Notes: generated by a model not told the origin, from the sequence alone. Positions 41,194 to 51,743 are shown, numbered from the stretch's first letter. The stretch is 64,000 nt of DNA from Bacteroidota bacterium (GCA_018830105.1 JAHJTC010000004.1:682001-746000); one strand, 5' to 3'. Numbers and translations are program-made.

Positions 41194-43728
41194 ATGCTTA
41201 TGAAAACACTTGCAGACCTAAAAGAAGGACAGAAGGGAATCATTACAAAAGTGAAAGGGCGCGGTGCTTTCCGTAAACGCATTATCGAAATGGGGTTTAT
41301 CGTCGGGAAGCCTGTTATTGTTGTAAAAAACGCCCCTCTGCGTGATCCTATCGAATACAATATTATGGGTTATGAAGTTTCGCTGCGCAGAAGTGAGGCT
41401 TCGCTGATTGAAATCGTCAATGGAAACGATCTTCAACTAATAAATGCTTCACCCTACCACGGTGTGCAGGCACTGGAACAAACGCTAAAACTTAAACCAC
41501 CTGCAAAATCAAAAACTATTTCTGTTGCACTAGTCGGTAATCCCAATTCCGGGAAAACAACCTTATTTAATTTTGCTTCTCATTCCAAAGAAAGAGTAGC
41601 GAATTATAGTGGAGTCACTATCGATGCCAAAATGGCAACTTTCAAACAAAACGACTACACATTTAACCTTGTTGATTTGCCAGGTACTTACAGCATCACA
41701 AGCTATACGCCTGAAGAGCTTTATGTCCGCAATCATATTTTTGATGAATTGCCCGATGTAGTGCTTAATGTTGTAGATGCCTCCAATGTAGAACGTAACC
41801 TGTATTTAACGACACAACTGATTGATATGGACATCAAGGTGGTTGTGGCTTTGAATATGTATGATGAGTTTCTTGAAAAAGGTGATCAGTTTGATTTTGA
41901 ACACCTTAGCAGAATGCTTGGTATGCCTATTGTTCCCACAGTTGCATCGAAAAATAAAGGAATAACAGCGCTTTTTGAACGCATCATTCAGGTTTATGAA
42001 GATGAAGATCCGGATGTGAGGCATATACATATTAATTATGGTATGGAAATCGAGGACGGCATAAAACGCATTCAGCAGTTGCTCAACATTGAAGGTAACC
42101 AGCCCTTGATCAACATAGTTTCGCCCAGATACCTGGCAATCAAGCTTATGGAAGGTGATGAAGCTGAAATGACCAGAATAAAGACTTGCGTTAACTACGA
42201 GCAAATAAAAGTTGAAGTTGAAGCAACGCAAAATAAAATCCGCTCAGTTTTTGAAGACGACCCGGAAACCATTATAACCGATGCAAAGTATGGTTTTATT
42301 GAAGGCTCGCTAAAAGAAACCTTCAAAGCTGCGGTTGAACCCCTTAAGACGAAAAGCAGAAAAATTGACCACATTCTAACCAATAAATTCCTTAGCTATC
42401 CCATTTTTGTATTTATAATGTGGGGCATATTCCAAGCTACCTTTATTATTGGCGACTACCCCATGCAATGGATTGAACAACTTATGGGTTGGTTGGGTCA
42501 GTTGGCTTATGATAACCTGCCGGCGAGCATGTTCAGAGATTTGATTGTTGACGGTATTATTGGTGGAGTTGGCGGTGTAATCGTCTTTCTCCCCAACATT
42601 ATGATATTATTCTTTTTCCTTTCGCTGCTCGAAACGACAGGTTATATGGCACGTGTCGCATTTATTGTGGACAAATTGATGCATAAAGTAGGTTTGCATG
42701 GAAGATCCTTTATCCCACTATTGATGGGATTTGGATGTAATGTGCCTGCTATCATGGCCACCCGTACCATCGAAAACAGAAACGATCGTCTTGTAACGAT
42801 GATGATTATTCCTTTTATGTCGTGTAGTGCACGCTATCCGGTGTATATACTGATTATCAGTGCCTTTTTTGATGCCTACCGCGGCACGCTTTTGTTTGGG
42901 ATTTATATGTTGGGCATTCTCTTTGCCGGACTGCTGGCCTGGGTGTTTAAACGAACCTTGTTTCAGGCCAATGAGATGCCTTTTGTAATGGAACTTCCTC
43001 CCTATCGTATGCCCACTACCAGGGCCATTTTTAAACAAACCTGGTTTAAAGGCGGTCAGTACCTAAAAAAAATGGGAACAATAATATTAGTTGCTTCAAT
43101 TATTATTTGGGCACTGGGATACTTTCCTGTCGGACAACATATTGACAGAGAATATGAGGCCAAAATTGCCACAACAAAAGCTGAGGCTGCAATGATACAG
43201 GCTACAATTCCGCAGCCGGAAACACAGTTAAACACTTCCTTAGTTAAAGAAACCGAGCAAGAAATACTTCGGCTAAAATTTGAACGCGACAGCAAAAAAC
43301 AAGAAAACTCAGTTATCGGACGTATTGGCAAATTTATTGAACCAGCCATTCAACCTTTGGGTTTCGACTGGAAAATGGGTGTTAGTTTATTAGCAGGATC
43401 AGCGGCAAAAGAAATTGTAATTTCCACTATGGGTGTAATTTATCAAACAGGACCTGATGATGAGGTTTCTGAAAGCCTGATAACAAAACTTAAAAACGAT
43501 ACCTACGATTACGGGCCTAAAATAGGAGAAAAGGTGATGCGTCCCTTGGTTGCCTTGTCCTTTATGATATTTGTCTTGATATATTTTCCATGCATCGCTG
43601 TTTTTGCTGCGATAAAAAAAGAGTCGGGCGCATGGAGATGGCCGCTCTTTACGTCCCTCTATACCACCGGTATTGCCTGGCTGGCTGCCTTTGCTGTGTA
43701 TCAAATAGGAAGTCTGATGGGGTATTAG
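41194..43728 (+). CDS. feoB: Ferrous iron transporter FeoA-FeoB fusion
   Basis: 844 residues. FeoA SH3-like domain at the N-terminus (about 3-75, KTLADLKEGQKGI, RIIEMGFIVGKPV). The G domain follows with G1 GNPNSGKTT (115-123), G3 DLPGTYS and G4 NMYD. The membrane domain has the FeoB gate blocks GFGCNVPAIMATRTI and SCSARYPVYI, about 8-10 helices in all. A charged insert (about 645-700, DREYEAKIATTKAEAA) separates two helices. It imports Fe2+ across the inner membrane, driven or gated by GTP. The fused form is usual in Bacteroidetes. ATG at 41200 (MKTLADL) is an alternative start. No Fur box found. Confidence 0.95.
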   Translation: MLMKTLADLKEGQKGIITKVKGRGAFRKRIIEMGFIVGKPVIVVKNAPLRDPIEYNIMGYEVSLRRSEASLIEIVNGNDLQLINASPYHGVQALEQTLKLKPPAKSKTISVALVGNPNSGKTTLFNFASHSKERVANYSGVTIDAKMATFKQNDYTFNLVDLPGTYSITSYTPEELYVRNHIFDELPDVVLNVVDASNVERNLYLTTQLIDMDIKVVVALNMYDEFLEKGDQFDFEHLSRMLGMPIVPTVASKNKGITALFERIIQVYEDEDPDVRHIHINYGMEIEDGIKRIQQLLNIEGNQPLINIVSPRYLAIKLMEGDEAEMTRIKTCVNYEQIKVEVEATQNKIRSVFEDDPETIITDAKYGFIEGSLKETFKAAVEPLKTKSRKIDHILTNKFLSYPIFVFIMWGIFQATFIIGDYPMQWIEQLMGWLGQLAYDNLPASMFRDLIVDGIIGGVGGVIVFLPNIMILFFFLSLLETTGYMARVAFIVDKLMHKVGLHGRSFIPLLMGFGCNVPAIMATRTIENRNDRLVTMMIIPFMSCSARYPVYILIISAFFDAYRGTLLFGIYMLGILFAGLLAWVFKRTLFQANEMPFVMELPPYRMPTTRAIFKQTWFKGGQYLKKMGTIILVASIIIWALGYFPVGQHIDREYEAKIATTKAEAAMIQATIPQPETQLNTSLVKETEQEILRLKFERDSKKQENSVIGRIGKFIEPAIQPLGFDWKMGVSLLAGSAAKEIVISTMGVIYQTGPDDEVSESLITKLKNDTYDYGPKIGEKVMRPLVALSFMIFVLIYFPCIAVFAAIKKESGAWRWPLFTSLYTTGIAWLAAFAVYQIGSLMGY

Positions 43729-43845
43729 TCCCTGTTTTGTAAAAAAAACCTACGCATCGAAAGAACAGCTGTGTTTCTGTAAAGCGTATTCTCATGTTTC
43801 AAAAAACCACAATATGATGCTGTTTTAATTCAGAAATAAATCATG

Positions 43846-43853
43846 TACATTTG
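43846..43853 (+). promoter_or_regulatory. Promoter -7 element for the HPt gene
   Basis: TACATTTG, full TAnnTTTG match, 66 bp before the ATG at 43920. Confidence 0.45.
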
Positions 43854-43919
43854 CCCCTATGAAATGCTTGCAGCATTTTATTCATCAAAATGTTTTTGAA
43901 TCTACATAGATTATACACA

Positions 43920-44270
43920 ATGAAAGTTATTGATAAATCAGCCTTTTTGGATACGTTTCAATATTTTGACAAGCCTATTGTTATTGAGATAATTGATATT
44001 TTCATTAACGAACAGCCTGAACGCATGGAAAAAATTGAAAAAGCCATTAAAAATAAAGATTTTACTGCGCTCAAATTCGATGCTCACAGCCTAAAAGGCG
44101 TTATCGCCAACTTTGTTGCCGAAGAACCCCATCAAATTGCCAAACAACTTGAAATGAAGGGTGCTGAACAAGATGATAGTGATTTGGAGGAGCTTTTTGC
44201 ATCCTTACAAACAGCCACCGAAGCCTTGCTTGACGACCTAAAAGAACTTCGGCCTGATTTTGAAGAATAG
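43920..44270 (+). CDS. Orphan HPt phosphotransfer protein
   Basis: 116 residues from the ATG at 43920; an in-frame ATG at 43890 would add 10 residues. A single four-helix HPt domain: phospho-His is H56 in FDAHSLKGVIANF, after helix FINEQPERMEKIEKAI. It passes phosphate between receiver domains in a relay, in the cytoplasm. No kinase or response regulator is adjacent, so its partners are elsewhere. It converges on the TPR lipoprotein gene. Confidence 0.85.
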   Translation: MKVIDKSAFLDTFQYFDKPIVIEIIDIFINEQPERMEKIEKAIKNKDFTALKFDAHSLKGVIANFVAEEPHQIAKQLEMKGAEQDDSDLEELFASLQTATEALLDDLKELRPDFEE

Positions 44271-44304
44271 CTTTTTATCTTTTGCAAACAATTGTTTCGA
44301 TTTC

Positions 44305-45321
44305 CTATTTTCGTCTGTCAAGCCTGTTAAGTCCTTCAATTGCTAAAGGATAATTAGCCTGTTGACGCAACACTTCCTGATATAATTCGCGTGCACTGGC
44401 ATATTGCTCCATTTCCTCGAGTGTTCTTCCTTTGTTGAACAGGGCATCTACATAATTAGGTTGAATTGAAAGCGCTGCATCAAAGTAGGAAAGCGCTTTC
44501 TCATATTCCTGCAGATAGACGAGATGAACATAGCCAATATTATATAAAAACATAGGATTATCTGGCTTCATGGTCAGCAGGGTATCATAGTGTGCCATTG
44601 CTGCTTCAACTTCTTCATTATCTTGCAGATAAAGCGCTAACTGATAACGGGCAACAACAGATTCCGGGAAGCGATGGATGGCATCTTTCAAAAAATCTTT
44701 AGCCAAACTATTGCGCTGAGCAGTATAAACGACGCCTATTTGATAGATCGCTTCAAAGAAATTCTCATCCTGATCTCTGGCCAGCATAAAATTTTTCATT
44801 GCTGATACGGTATCTTCCTGAGCCAAAAAAACCAATCCCCGAACATAATAGGCCTCCGGATTATAGCTACCCATGGCTAAGGCTTTGTTTATATAGGCAT
44901 GAGCCATCCTGAGGTTGCGCTGCAACAGATTGAGTTCGGCCAGCTTTACTTGCGGCCGGGGATCGTTGGGCGCTACTTCAACTGCCTTTGCCAAAGTGGT
45001 AGTTACGCTTTCAGCCTGCCCCATTCCATAATATATCTCGGCGAGAATTAAATATGCTTCCACTAGCTTATTATTCAGGCTCAAAGCCTGATTGATGTCA
45101 CTTAATGCATTGCCTATTCTTTCTTCTTCAAAATACAATTGTGCTCTGCGCACAAAAAGTTCTGCATTGGTGCTGTCAACTGCAATTGAATCGCTCAAAA
45201 TGCGAATCGGATCTTGCAGCTTTTCTGAACGCTCAGGGGTTTCTGTTTTTACTTCAGGTGCAGAATTATTGTTACATGAAGCAAAAAAAATAAGTAAAAA
45301 CGATAAAATATATAACCTCAT
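44305..45321 (-). CDS. TPR-repeat lipoprotein
   Basis: 338 residues. Lipoprotein signal MRLYILSFLLIFFASC (Cys16). The mature part is at least seven tetratricopeptide repeats (for example VEAYLILAEIYYGMGQAES, ALSYFDAALSIQPNYVDALFNKGRTLEEM), about 34 residues each. It would be membrane anchored in the periplasm and act as a protein-protein scaffold. Partner unknown. No neighbouring gene on the same transcript is evident. Confidence 0.85.
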   Translation of the reverse strand: MRLYILSFLLIFFASCNNNSAPEVKTETPERSEKLQDPIRILSDSIAVDSTNAELFVRRAQLYFEEERIGNALSDINQALSLNNKLVEAYLILAEIYYGMGQAESVTTTLAKAVEVAPNDPRPQVKLAELNLLQRNLRMAHAYINKALAMGSYNPEAYYVRGLVFLAQEDTVSAMKNFMLARDQDENFFEAIYQIGVVYTAQRNSLAKDFLKDAIHRFPESVVARYQLALYLQDNEEVEAAMAHYDTLLTMKPDNPMFLYNIGYVHLVYLQEYEKALSYFDAALSIQPNYVDALFNKGRTLEEMEQYASARELYQEVLRQQANYPLAIEGLNRLDRRK

Positions 45322-45449
45322 ATCTTAAATATCAACAGTTTACATAATAGTGATTAAGGGATAACAATCCTATATTCAAATTCATAGTAATGAACATGTA
45401 CATCCAATTTTTAGCTGCACCGATTAAAAGAAACAATGAAATTAAACTG

Positions 45450-46481
45450 TTAAACTGCTGAGCTTTCGAGCGCAGCACGTATTTTAACTTCAAGTTCGTC
45501 AGCCAATTCGGGGTTTTCTTCTATGAGGGTTTTCACTGCTTCTCTGCCTTGACCAAGCCTTGTTTCACCGTAACTAAACCATGAGCCGCTTTTTTTAATG
45601 ATATTTTGCTCCACACCAAGATCAATAATCTCACCAACACGTGAAATGCCTACTCCAAACACGATATCAAATTCAGCTTTTCTAAAAGGTGGCGCCACTT
45701 TGTTTTTTACCACTTTTACCCGGGCGCGGTTGCCGGTGGCGTTCTCTCCGTCTTTTATCTGGCTTATCTTGCGGATGTCTAACCTAACAGAGCTGTAAAA
45801 TTTCAGGGCATTACCTCCTGTGGTGGTCTCAGGATTGCCAAACATTACACCAATTTTGTCACGTAATTGGTTGATAAATATACATATTGCGCCTGTTTTA
45901 CTTATCGTTCCTGTAAGTTTTCTCAGAGCCTGAGACATCAGTCTTGCCTGAAGTCCCATTTTGCTGTCTCCCATTTCTCCTTCAATCTCGCTTTTGGGTG
46001 TTAAAGCAGCAACAGAGTCGATCACAAGCACATCAATAGCTCCTGAACGGATCAGATTCTCGGCAATTTCCAGTGCTTGCTCGCCATGATCGGGTTGAGA
46101 AATCAATAAATTCTGAATATCAACACCTAATTTCTGTGCGTAAAATCGATCGAAGGCATGCTCAGCATCAATAAAGGCAGCAATGCCTCCGGCTTTCTGC
46201 GCTTCTGCAATCACATGCAGCGCAAGTGTTGTTTTACCTGAACTTTCGGGTCCATAGATTTCAACAACTCTGCCTTTCGGCAAACCGCCAATTCCGAGGG
46301 CAAAGTCAAGCCCGATTGAGCCTGTAGAAATGCTTTCAATGCTCTCTATCGCATTGTCTCCCAGCTTCATGATACTGCCTTTGCCATAATTTTTTTCAAT
46401 ATTACCCATTGTGGCTTCCAGGGCTTTCAATTTCTCCATCCGAACTTTGTCGGCATTCTCTTTAGCTTTCTCTGATGTCAT
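45450..46481 (-). CDS. recA: Recombinase RecA
   Basis: 343 residues, the usual length. Walker [10 protein letters not shown] (about 68-76), [28 protein letters not shown] (Walker B and loop L1 region), and [19 protein letters not shown]. It is a DNA strand exchange and SOS coprotease protein. It is 12 bp downstream of bcp on the same strand and so probably shares its promoter. No LexA box was recognised. Confidence 0.98.
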   Translation of the reverse strand: MTSEKAKENADKVRMEKLKALEATMGNIEKNYGKGSIMKLGDNAIESIESISTGSIGLDFALGIGGLPKGRVVEIYGPESSGKTTLALHVIAEAQKAGGIAAFIDAEHAFDRFYAQKLGVDIQNLLISQPDHGEQALEIAENLIRSGAIDVLVIDSVAALTPKSEIEGEMGDSKMGLQARLMSQALRKLTGTISKTGAICIFINQLRDKIGVMFGNPETTTGGNALKFYSSVRLDIRKISQIKDGENATGNRARVKVVKNKVAPPFRKAEFDIVFGVGISRVGEIIDLGVEQNIIKKSGSWFSYGETRLGQGREAVKTLIEENPELADELEVKIRAALESSAV

Positions 46482-46492
46482 TATTTTCTTCT

Positions 46493-46948
46493 TTAGTTAT
46501 ACAATTTAAAAATTTGGTCGGCGTGATTGTCTGTCTTTACTTTTTTTATCACTTGCTCTATTTTTCCGGTCTCATCAATGATAAAAGTGCTGCGTAGCAG
46601 TCCTTCGTATTTTTTTCCATACATGTTTTTTTCACCCCATGCCCCATAAGCTTTGATTATTTTGAGTTCCGTATCTGCAAGTAATGGAAAAGGCAAGGCG
46701 AACTTTTCAGCAAATTTTTTATGAGAAGCTTCTGCGTCAGGACTAATACCGACAATAGCAAAACCCTTCTCTAACAAATCGGCATAATTATCCCGTAGGT
46801 TGCATGCCTCCTTCGTGCAGCCGGGAGTGTTGTCTTTGGGATAAAAGTATAGCACAAGCTTTTTTCCTTTAAAATCACTAAGCGAAACCATATTACCATT
46901 CTGATCCTGGGCACTAAAATCTGGTGCCTGTTCTCCTTGTTGTAGCAT
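46493..46948 (-). CDS. bcp: Thioredoxin-dependent peroxiredoxin (Bcp/PrxQ)
   Basis: 151 residues. [12 protein letters not shown], then [21 protein letters not shown] with peroxidatic C44 and resolving C49, five residues apart as in E. coli Bcp. It reduces H2O2 and organic peroxides, in the cytoplasm. It is the first gene of a bcp-recA pair with a -7 element (46974-46981) 26 bp upstream. Confidence 0.95.
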   Translation of the reverse strand: MLQQGEQAPDFSAQDQNGNMVSLSDFKGKKLVLYFYPKDNTPGCTKEACNLRDNYADLLEKGFAIVGISPDAEASHKKFAEKFALPFPLLADTELKIIKAYGAWGEKNMYGKKYEGLLRSTFIIDETGKIEQVIKKVKTDNHADQIFKLYN

Positions 46949-46973
46949 ATTTTCGATTTTTGTTAGCAGTTCA

Positions 46974-46981
46974 CAAATTTA
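46974..46981 (-). promoter_or_regulatory. Promoter -7 element for bcp-recA
   Basis: Minus strand TAAATTTG, full consensus. A TTG (47004-47006) lies 22 bp upstream, one base longer than the usual spacer. Confidence 0.5.
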
Positions 46982-47023
46982 GTTTAACTCCACCTTGGTT
47001 TAACAATTAAAGTAGATTTTTTG

Positions 47024-47674
47024 TTAAAAAACGTCTTTATTGTTGCGTTTATAAAAATTACAAATGGATTGAATGCCGCAATTATTGCAATCAGGCGTAC
47101 GCGCCTTACACACATATCTTCCATGCAAAATAAGCCAATGATGCGCTCTTGAAATAACTGTATCCGGCAAATATTTTACCAATTGTTTCTCAGCTTCAAG
47201 CGGGTTTTTGGCTTTTGTTGTTAACCCGATTCGGGCAGCTACACGAAAAACATGTGTATCAACTGCCATTGCTGGTTTGTTATAAACTACCGAAGCAATC
47301 ACGTTGGCTGTTTTACGACCAACTCCCGGAAGCTTTTGAAGCTGATCTACCTCTTCCGGTACTACGCCATTAAATTCTTTCAACAAAACCTGCGCCATCC
47401 CAATCAGGTTCCGGGCTTTATTATTTGGGTAAGAACATGATTTTACACGCTCAAAAACGGCATCCTGGCTTGCAACAGCAAGCACTTCAGGTGTTGGAAA
47501 CTCCTTAAAAAAATCCGGAGTAATAATATTTACACGCTTATCTGTACATTGAGCCGAAAGAATAACGGCTACAAGCAATTCATAGGGATTTACATACCTC
47601 AGCTCGGTTTCGGCAACCGGCATATTCTGCTCAAAATACGCAACAAAAGCAGCAAATTTTTCTTTTTTCGTCAA
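47024..47674 (-). CDS. nth: Endonuclease III
   Basis: 216 residues. Helix-hairpin-helix LPGVGRKTANVI with catalytic K121, catalytic D139 in VDTHVFRVA, and a [4Fe-4S] cluster motif C189-x6-C196-x2-C199-x5-C205. It removes oxidised pyrimidines and nicks abasic sites. Its -7 element is at 47691-47698. A terminator upstream (47731-47768) isolates it from the sigma factor unit. Confidence 0.96.
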   Translation of the reverse strand: MTKKEKFAAFVAYFEQNMPVAETELRYVNPYELLVAVILSAQCTDKRVNIITPDFFKEFPTPEVLAVASQDAVFERVKSCSYPNNKARNLIGMAQVLLKEFNGVVPEEVDQLQKLPGVGRKTANVIASVVYNKPAMAVDTHVFRVAARIGLTTKAKNPLEAEKQLVKYLPDTVISRAHHWLILHGRYVCKARTPDCNNCGIQSICNFYKRNNKDVF

Positions 47675-47690
47675 GTGTGTGGGTTTTGAG

Positions 47691-47698
47691 CAAAAATA
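47691..47698 (-). promoter_or_regulatory. Promoter -7 element for nth
   Basis: Minus strand TATTTTTG, full consensus, 17 bp before the nth ATG. Confidence 0.45.
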
Positions 47699-47730
47699 CT
47701 GAAATAATTCGTCATTTTTAAGTGCGACAT

Positions 47731-47768
47731 AAAAATAAAAGCCTCAGATAGCGCACTATCGGAGGCTT
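47731..47768 (-). terminator. Intrinsic terminator of the sigma factor unit
   Basis: A 13-bp stem with one mismatch, 47739-47751 with 47756-47768, CGCA loop. An A-rich run at 47731-47740 reads as a U-tract on the minus strand. Confidence 0.85.
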
Positions 47769-47787
47769 AGTTAAACAATGGAAATGT

Positions 47788-47997
47788 CTAGTTCATCATG
47801 TTCTCAATCTTTCCTGTAGATTGACTCCTGAAACACTCAAAGGCAGCTGCAAAATCAAGAATAAATTTGAGCTTTTGCTTGCTGGGTTTCATTTTATCAA
47901 ACTCTTTGGCCAGAGAATTCCTGATTCCCATTTCCAGCGAAGTTTCGCTGCAAGATTGTTGATGAAAGTAAGATGGTAACGTAGAATTTTTGTTCAT
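47788..47997 (-). CDS. 69-aa protein downstream of the ECF sigma factor
   Basis: 69 residues, MNKNSTLPSYFHQQSCSETS, then a helical part (LAKEFDKMKPSKQKLKFILDFAAAFECF). No membrane segment and no zinc (CxxC) motif. It lies 79 bp after the sigma gene on the same strand and directly before a terminator, so it is made with the sigma factor. It does not look like a classical anti-sigma factor, which would carry a membrane helix or zinc site. Function unknown; a regulatory partner is possible. Confidence 0.6.
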   Translation of the reverse strand: MNKNSTLPSYFHQQSCSETSLEMGIRNSLAKEFDKMKPSKQKLKFILDFAAAFECFRSQSTGKIENMMN

Positions 47998-48076
47998 AGG
48001 CAGCTAATCGGTTTAGTAACTTGCCTATACAACGCAAACTGAAAGTTATTTATTATTTTGTTTAAAGATTTTTTTT

Positions 48077-48661
48077 CTAGGTCAAAACAAGATTTTTCTC
48101 GGTTATCATTTTGCGCATATTAATTAATGCATAACGCATCCTTCCCAATGCTGTATTGATACTTACATTCGTGAGCTCAGCGATATCCTTGAAGCTCATT
48201 TCAGCATAAAGTCTTAGATAAAGTACTTCTCGCTGCTCATCTGGCAAAAAAGCAATCATCTTGCGTAAGTCTTCATGAATCTGTTCAGTGATCATTTGCT
48301 GTTCCACAGTTGGATCTGACAATCCTATGTTCTCCATGAAATCGTACATATCATTCTGCACATCGGCGTATGAAATACGCTTTGATTTCCTGAAATGATC
48401 AATTACAAGATTATGAGCAATGCGCATTGCCCACTGAATAAACTTACCTTCTTCTTTGTAAGAATTATTCTTGATGGTTTTTATAATCTTGATGAAGGTA
48501 TCCTGAAAGATATCATCAGCCAACTGCTTGTCTTTTACAAGCATCATGATGTAAGAAAAGATGCGGGACTGGTGACGTCCGATTAATTGTTCAAAACTGG
48601 TGTGATTACCACTACGATAACTTTCAACCAGCTCTTTATCAGTGATTTCTACTGCATTCAT
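48077..48661 (-). CDS. ECF-subfamily RNA polymerase sigma factor
   Basis: 194 residues. Region 2 LIGRHQSRIFSYIMMLVKDKQLADDIFQDTFIKI and WAMRIAHNLVIDHFRKSKR, region 4 FLPDEQREVLYLRLYAEMSFKDIAELTNVSINTALGRMRYA. No N-terminal region 1 and no C-terminal extra domain. It directs polymerase to a specific promoter class. It has a strong consensus vegetative promoter about 118 bp upstream and an inverted repeat in the leader. Downstream is a 69-aa gene of unknown role. Confidence 0.95.
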   Translation of the reverse strand: MNAVEITDKELVESYRSGNHTSFEQLIGRHQSRIFSYIMMLVKDKQLADDIFQDTFIKIIKTIKNNSYKEEGKFIQWAMRIAHNLVIDHFRKSKRISYADVQNDMYDFMENIGLSDPTVEQQMITEQIHEDLRKMIAFLPDEQREVLYLRLYAEMSFKDIAELTNVSINTALGRMRYALINMRKMITEKNLVLT

Positions 48662-48750
48662 AGAGCCTCCCTTATTTTACTGTTAAAATCCTAAAGGGTA
48701 AAAGTTATTGCTATAATGGTCCTCCTTATGGGTGTTTGTTTAACTATTTA

Positions 48751-48766
48751 AACACAAATATGTGTT
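48751..48766. repeat. Inverted repeat in the sigma factor leader
   Basis: AACACA (48751-48756) and TGTGTT (48761-48766), 4-bp spacer, between the sigma promoter and its ATG. It may be an operator or a leader hairpin (inference). Confidence 0.4.
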
Positions 48767-48778
48767 CGTTTCTTACTG

Positions 48779-48809
48779 CAAATATACATATAGATTTAAG
48801 AAAGGCAAA
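48779..48809 (-). promoter_or_regulatory. Promoter of the ECF sigma factor gene
   Basis: Minus strand: TTTG (48806-48809), 19-bp spacer, TATATTTG (48779-48786). A full match to the Bacteroidetes housekeeping promoter, giving a leader of about 110 nt. Confidence 0.75.
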
Positions 48810-48845
48810 TATTATTGGTAATTTCGCAAAAATTTTTTCTTTTAA

Positions 48846-51668
48846 ATGGAAACAAGTAAACAAGCAAAAACGATATACATCAAAGGTGCGCGTGTTAATA
48901 ACCTGAAAAACATCAGTCTACACATCCCCAAAAATAAGCTGGTAGTCATTACCGGCCTTTCGGGTTCAGGAAAATCATCACTGGCATTTGACACCTTATA
49001 TGCTGAAGGTCAGCGTCGTTATGTTGAAAGTCTGAGTTCCTATGCCCGTCAGTTTTTAGGGAGGATGAACAAACCCGATGTTGATTTTATAAATGGCATT
49101 TCACCTGCCATTGCCATTGAGCAAAAAGTCAACAGCAGAAACCCGAGATCTACTGTGGGTACAAGCACAGAAATCTACGAATACATCAAACTGCTTTATG
49201 CCCGTATTGGTAAAACATTTTCTCCTCTTTCAGGCCAGCTCGTTCAACGGCATCGTGTGAGCGATGTTGTTAATTTTGTTCTTAATCTGCCATTGAACAG
49301 TCAAATTTTGGTGCTTTCTCCATTGATTTTACCAAAAGACCGCAGCGCTCAACAACAACTCAGTTTATTGCTACAACAGGGTTTTAGCCGCTGTTTAATC
49401 AATGGCACATTAAGCAGAATAGAAGATGTCGTAGAAAATCACGCCTTTAAAAAGAAAGATGACATCAGTATCGTTATTGATCGCATAATATTGACTGGCG
49501 ATGAAGATGGCTTATCTGCACGTATCGCTGATTCAGTGCAAACGGCTTTTTATGAAGGAAACGAACGCTGTTTTCTGGAGTATAAAACAGAGAAAAAGTC
49601 GGCCGTAAAAGCATTTTCCTCCCGCTTTGAAGCAGATGGAATTAGTTTTGAAGAGCCTTCCGTGAATATGTTCACCTTTAACAATCCTTTCGGAGCTTGT
49701 AAAAGATGTGAAGGTTTTGGAAGCATTATTGGCATTGATGAGGATTTGGTCGTTCCGAATAAGGGGTTGTCAGTTTTTGAGGGAGCCATCGCATGTTGGA
49801 AGGGCGAAAAAATGGGAGAATGGAAAGACCAACTTATCCGTACAGCATCAAAATTTGATTTCCCCGTGCACAAGCCTTATTATGCCCTCAGCGATGAGCA
49901 GCGTAAGCTCTTATGGTCCGGCAATGAATTTTTTGAAGGCCTTGATGCATTTTTTAAGGAGCTGGAACAGCAAACCTACAAAATACAATACCGTGTCATG
50001 CTTTCGCGCTATCGCGGCAAAACCCTATGCCCTGATTGCGAAGGCACGCGCCTCAGAAAAGATGCACAATACGTAAAAGTGGGCGGCAAAAGTATCACTG
50101 AGCTGGTGCTGATGCCCTTGAACAAATTGCATGCATTTTTTCAAGAGATTGAAATAGATAAAACTGATCGTAAAATTGCCGGCAGGATTCTTACCGAAAT
50201 TACCAACAGAATTCAATATCTGCTGGAGGTAGGACTTGGGTATTTAACGCTCAACCGCTTATCGAACAGTCTGTCGGGTGGAGAGTCGCAACGAATTAAC
50301 CTGGCTACTTCGCTTGGCAGCAGCCTTGTTGGTTCCACTTATATTCTGGACGAGCCAAGCATTGGCCTGCACAGCCGCGATACCCAACAGCTAATTGGCG
50401 TGCTGAAAAAACTTCGCGACATCGGAAATACTGTGATCGTGGTTGAACATGACGAAGAAATTATGAAAGCTGCCGACGAACTGATCGATATTGGACCTGA
50501 AGCAGGTCGTAACGGAGGCGAATTGGTTTTTCAGGGTAATTATGATGCACTAATAACGCATTCAGAGAGTCTTACCGCACGCTATCTTACAGGCGAAATG
50601 TTTATTGAAGTGCCTGTACACCGCCGGCAATGGAATAATTTTTTGGAGGTAAAAGGAGCAGCACAGCATAATTTGAAACAACTTGATGTAAAGTTTCCGC
50701 TTAATGTGCTAACCGTTGTAACGGGCGTAAGCGGTTCGGGTAAATCTAGTCTGGTGCGGGGAATATTATATCCGGCGATTAAGAAAATACTTGGAGGCTA
50801 TGCCGAAAAAAGCGGTCGTTATGGCGAAATTACCGGTGATATTCAAAAAATACATGCGACAGAAATGATCGACCAAAATCCTATAGGTCGTTCCAGTCGT
50901 TCAAACCCTGCTACTTATGTAAAGGCATTCGATGACATCAGACAGCTCTTTTCGGACGAAAAACTTGCCAAAGCAAGACGCTATAAACCAGGCTTTTTCT
51001 CATTCAATGTCCCTGGTGGTCGTTGCGACCTGTGTGAGGGAGAAGGAACCGTAAAAGTTGAAATGCAGTTTATGGCTGATGTTTACCTGGTTTGTGAGGC
51101 ATGCCATGGAAAACGCTTTAAAGAAGAAGTGCTGGAGATAAGGTTCAATGGAAAAAACATAGCAGATATTCTGGATATGACCATTAACGAAGCAATACTT
51201 TTCTTTGAAGCAGCAATTCAATCCAATACTACTTGTCAACGGATCACCAATAAACTTAAACCATTACAAGATGTTGGGCTGGGATATCTGAAGCTTGGAC
51301 AGTCGTCGAATACGCTTAGTGGTGGTGAAGCTCAGCGTATCAAGCTGGCATTTTTTCTCACAAAAGGTGCAGCAGAACAACCTACCCTGTTTATTTTTGA
51401 TGAACCGACAACCGGCTTGCATTTCCATGATATCAGCAAGTTACTGATATCTTTTCAGGCGCTGATAGAAAATGGTCATACCATAATTGTCATTGAGCAT
51501 CATCCTGACATTATCAAGACTGCCGACTGGATTATCGATTTAGGTCCCGAGGGTGGCGACACCGGCGGATATTTATTGTTTGAGGGAAAACCGGAAGATT
51601 TAATCGCCACACAAAACTCCTACACCGCAGCTGCTATTCATGATAAGTTAAACGTAAATAAAAATTGA
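48846..51668 (+). CDS. uvrA: Excinuclease ABC subunit A
   Basis: 940 residues. Two ABC modules: Walker [10 protein letters not shown] (about 38-46) and GVSGSGKSS; signature motifs LSGGESQRI and [10 protein letters not shown] first Zn site at CKRCEG and CPDCEG and a second at CDLCEGEG...CEACHG. It recognises damaged DNA in nucleotide excision repair with UvrB. It is divergent from the sigma factor gene with 184 bp between starts, and its own -7 may be the imperfect TAATTTCG at 48818. Confidence 0.97.
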   Translation: METSKQAKTIYIKGARVNNLKNISLHIPKNKLVVITGLSGSGKSSLAFDTLYAEGQRRYVESLSSYARQFLGRMNKPDVDFINGISPAIAIEQKVNSRNPRSTVGTSTEIYEYIKLLYARIGKTFSPLSGQLVQRHRVSDVVNFVLNLPLNSQILVLSPLILPKDRSAQQQLSLLLQQGFSRCLINGTLSRIEDVVENHAFKKKDDISIVIDRIILTGDEDGLSARIADSVQTAFYEGNERCFLEYKTEKKSAVKAFSSRFEADGISFEEPSVNMFTFNNPFGACKRCEGFGSIIGIDEDLVVPNKGLSVFEGAIACWKGEKMGEWKDQLIRTASKFDFPVHKPYYALSDEQRKLLWSGNEFFEGLDAFFKELEQQTYKIQYRVMLSRYRGKTLCPDCEGTRLRKDAQYVKVGGKSITELVLMPLNKLHAFFQEIEIDKTDRKIAGRILTEITNRIQYLLEVGLGYLTLNRLSNSLSGGESQRINLATSLGSSLVGSTYILDEPSIGLHSRDTQQLIGVLKKLRDIGNTVIVVEHDEEIMKAADELIDIGPEAGRNGGELVFQGNYDALITHSESLTARYLTGEMFIEVPVHRRQWNNFLEVKGAAQHNLKQLDVKFPLNVLTVVTGVSGSGKSSLVRGILYPAIKKILGGYAEKSGRYGEITGDIQKIHATEMIDQNPIGRSSRSNPATYVKAFDDIRQLFSDEKLAKARRYKPGFFSFNVPGGRCDLCEGEGTVKVEMQFMADVYLVCEACHGKRFKEEVLEIRFNGKNIADILDMTINEAILFFEAAIQSNTTCQRITNKLKPLQDVGLGYLKLGQSSNTLSGGEAQRIKLAFFLTKGAAEQPTLFIFDEPTTGLHFHDISKLLISFQALIENGHTIIVIEHHPDIIKTADWIIDLGPEGGDTGGYLLFEGKPEDLIATQNSYTAAAIHDKLNVNKN

Positions 51669-51710
51669 TGTATTTCAATTATTAAGTGCCCCCAATATCC
51701 TGCAATAGTT

Positions 51711-51718
51711 TATTTTTG
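51711..51718 (+). promoter_or_regulatory. Promoter -7 element for the propeller lipoprotein gene
   Basis: TATTTTTG, full consensus, 26 bp before the ATG at 51744. Confidence 0.5.
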
Positions 51719-51743
51719 CCACAAATTAAAATCATTCTAAATA

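Noticed and set aside
44286..44297. Palindrome AAACAATTGTTT between convergent genes as a terminator
   Set aside because: It has no loop and no T-tract.
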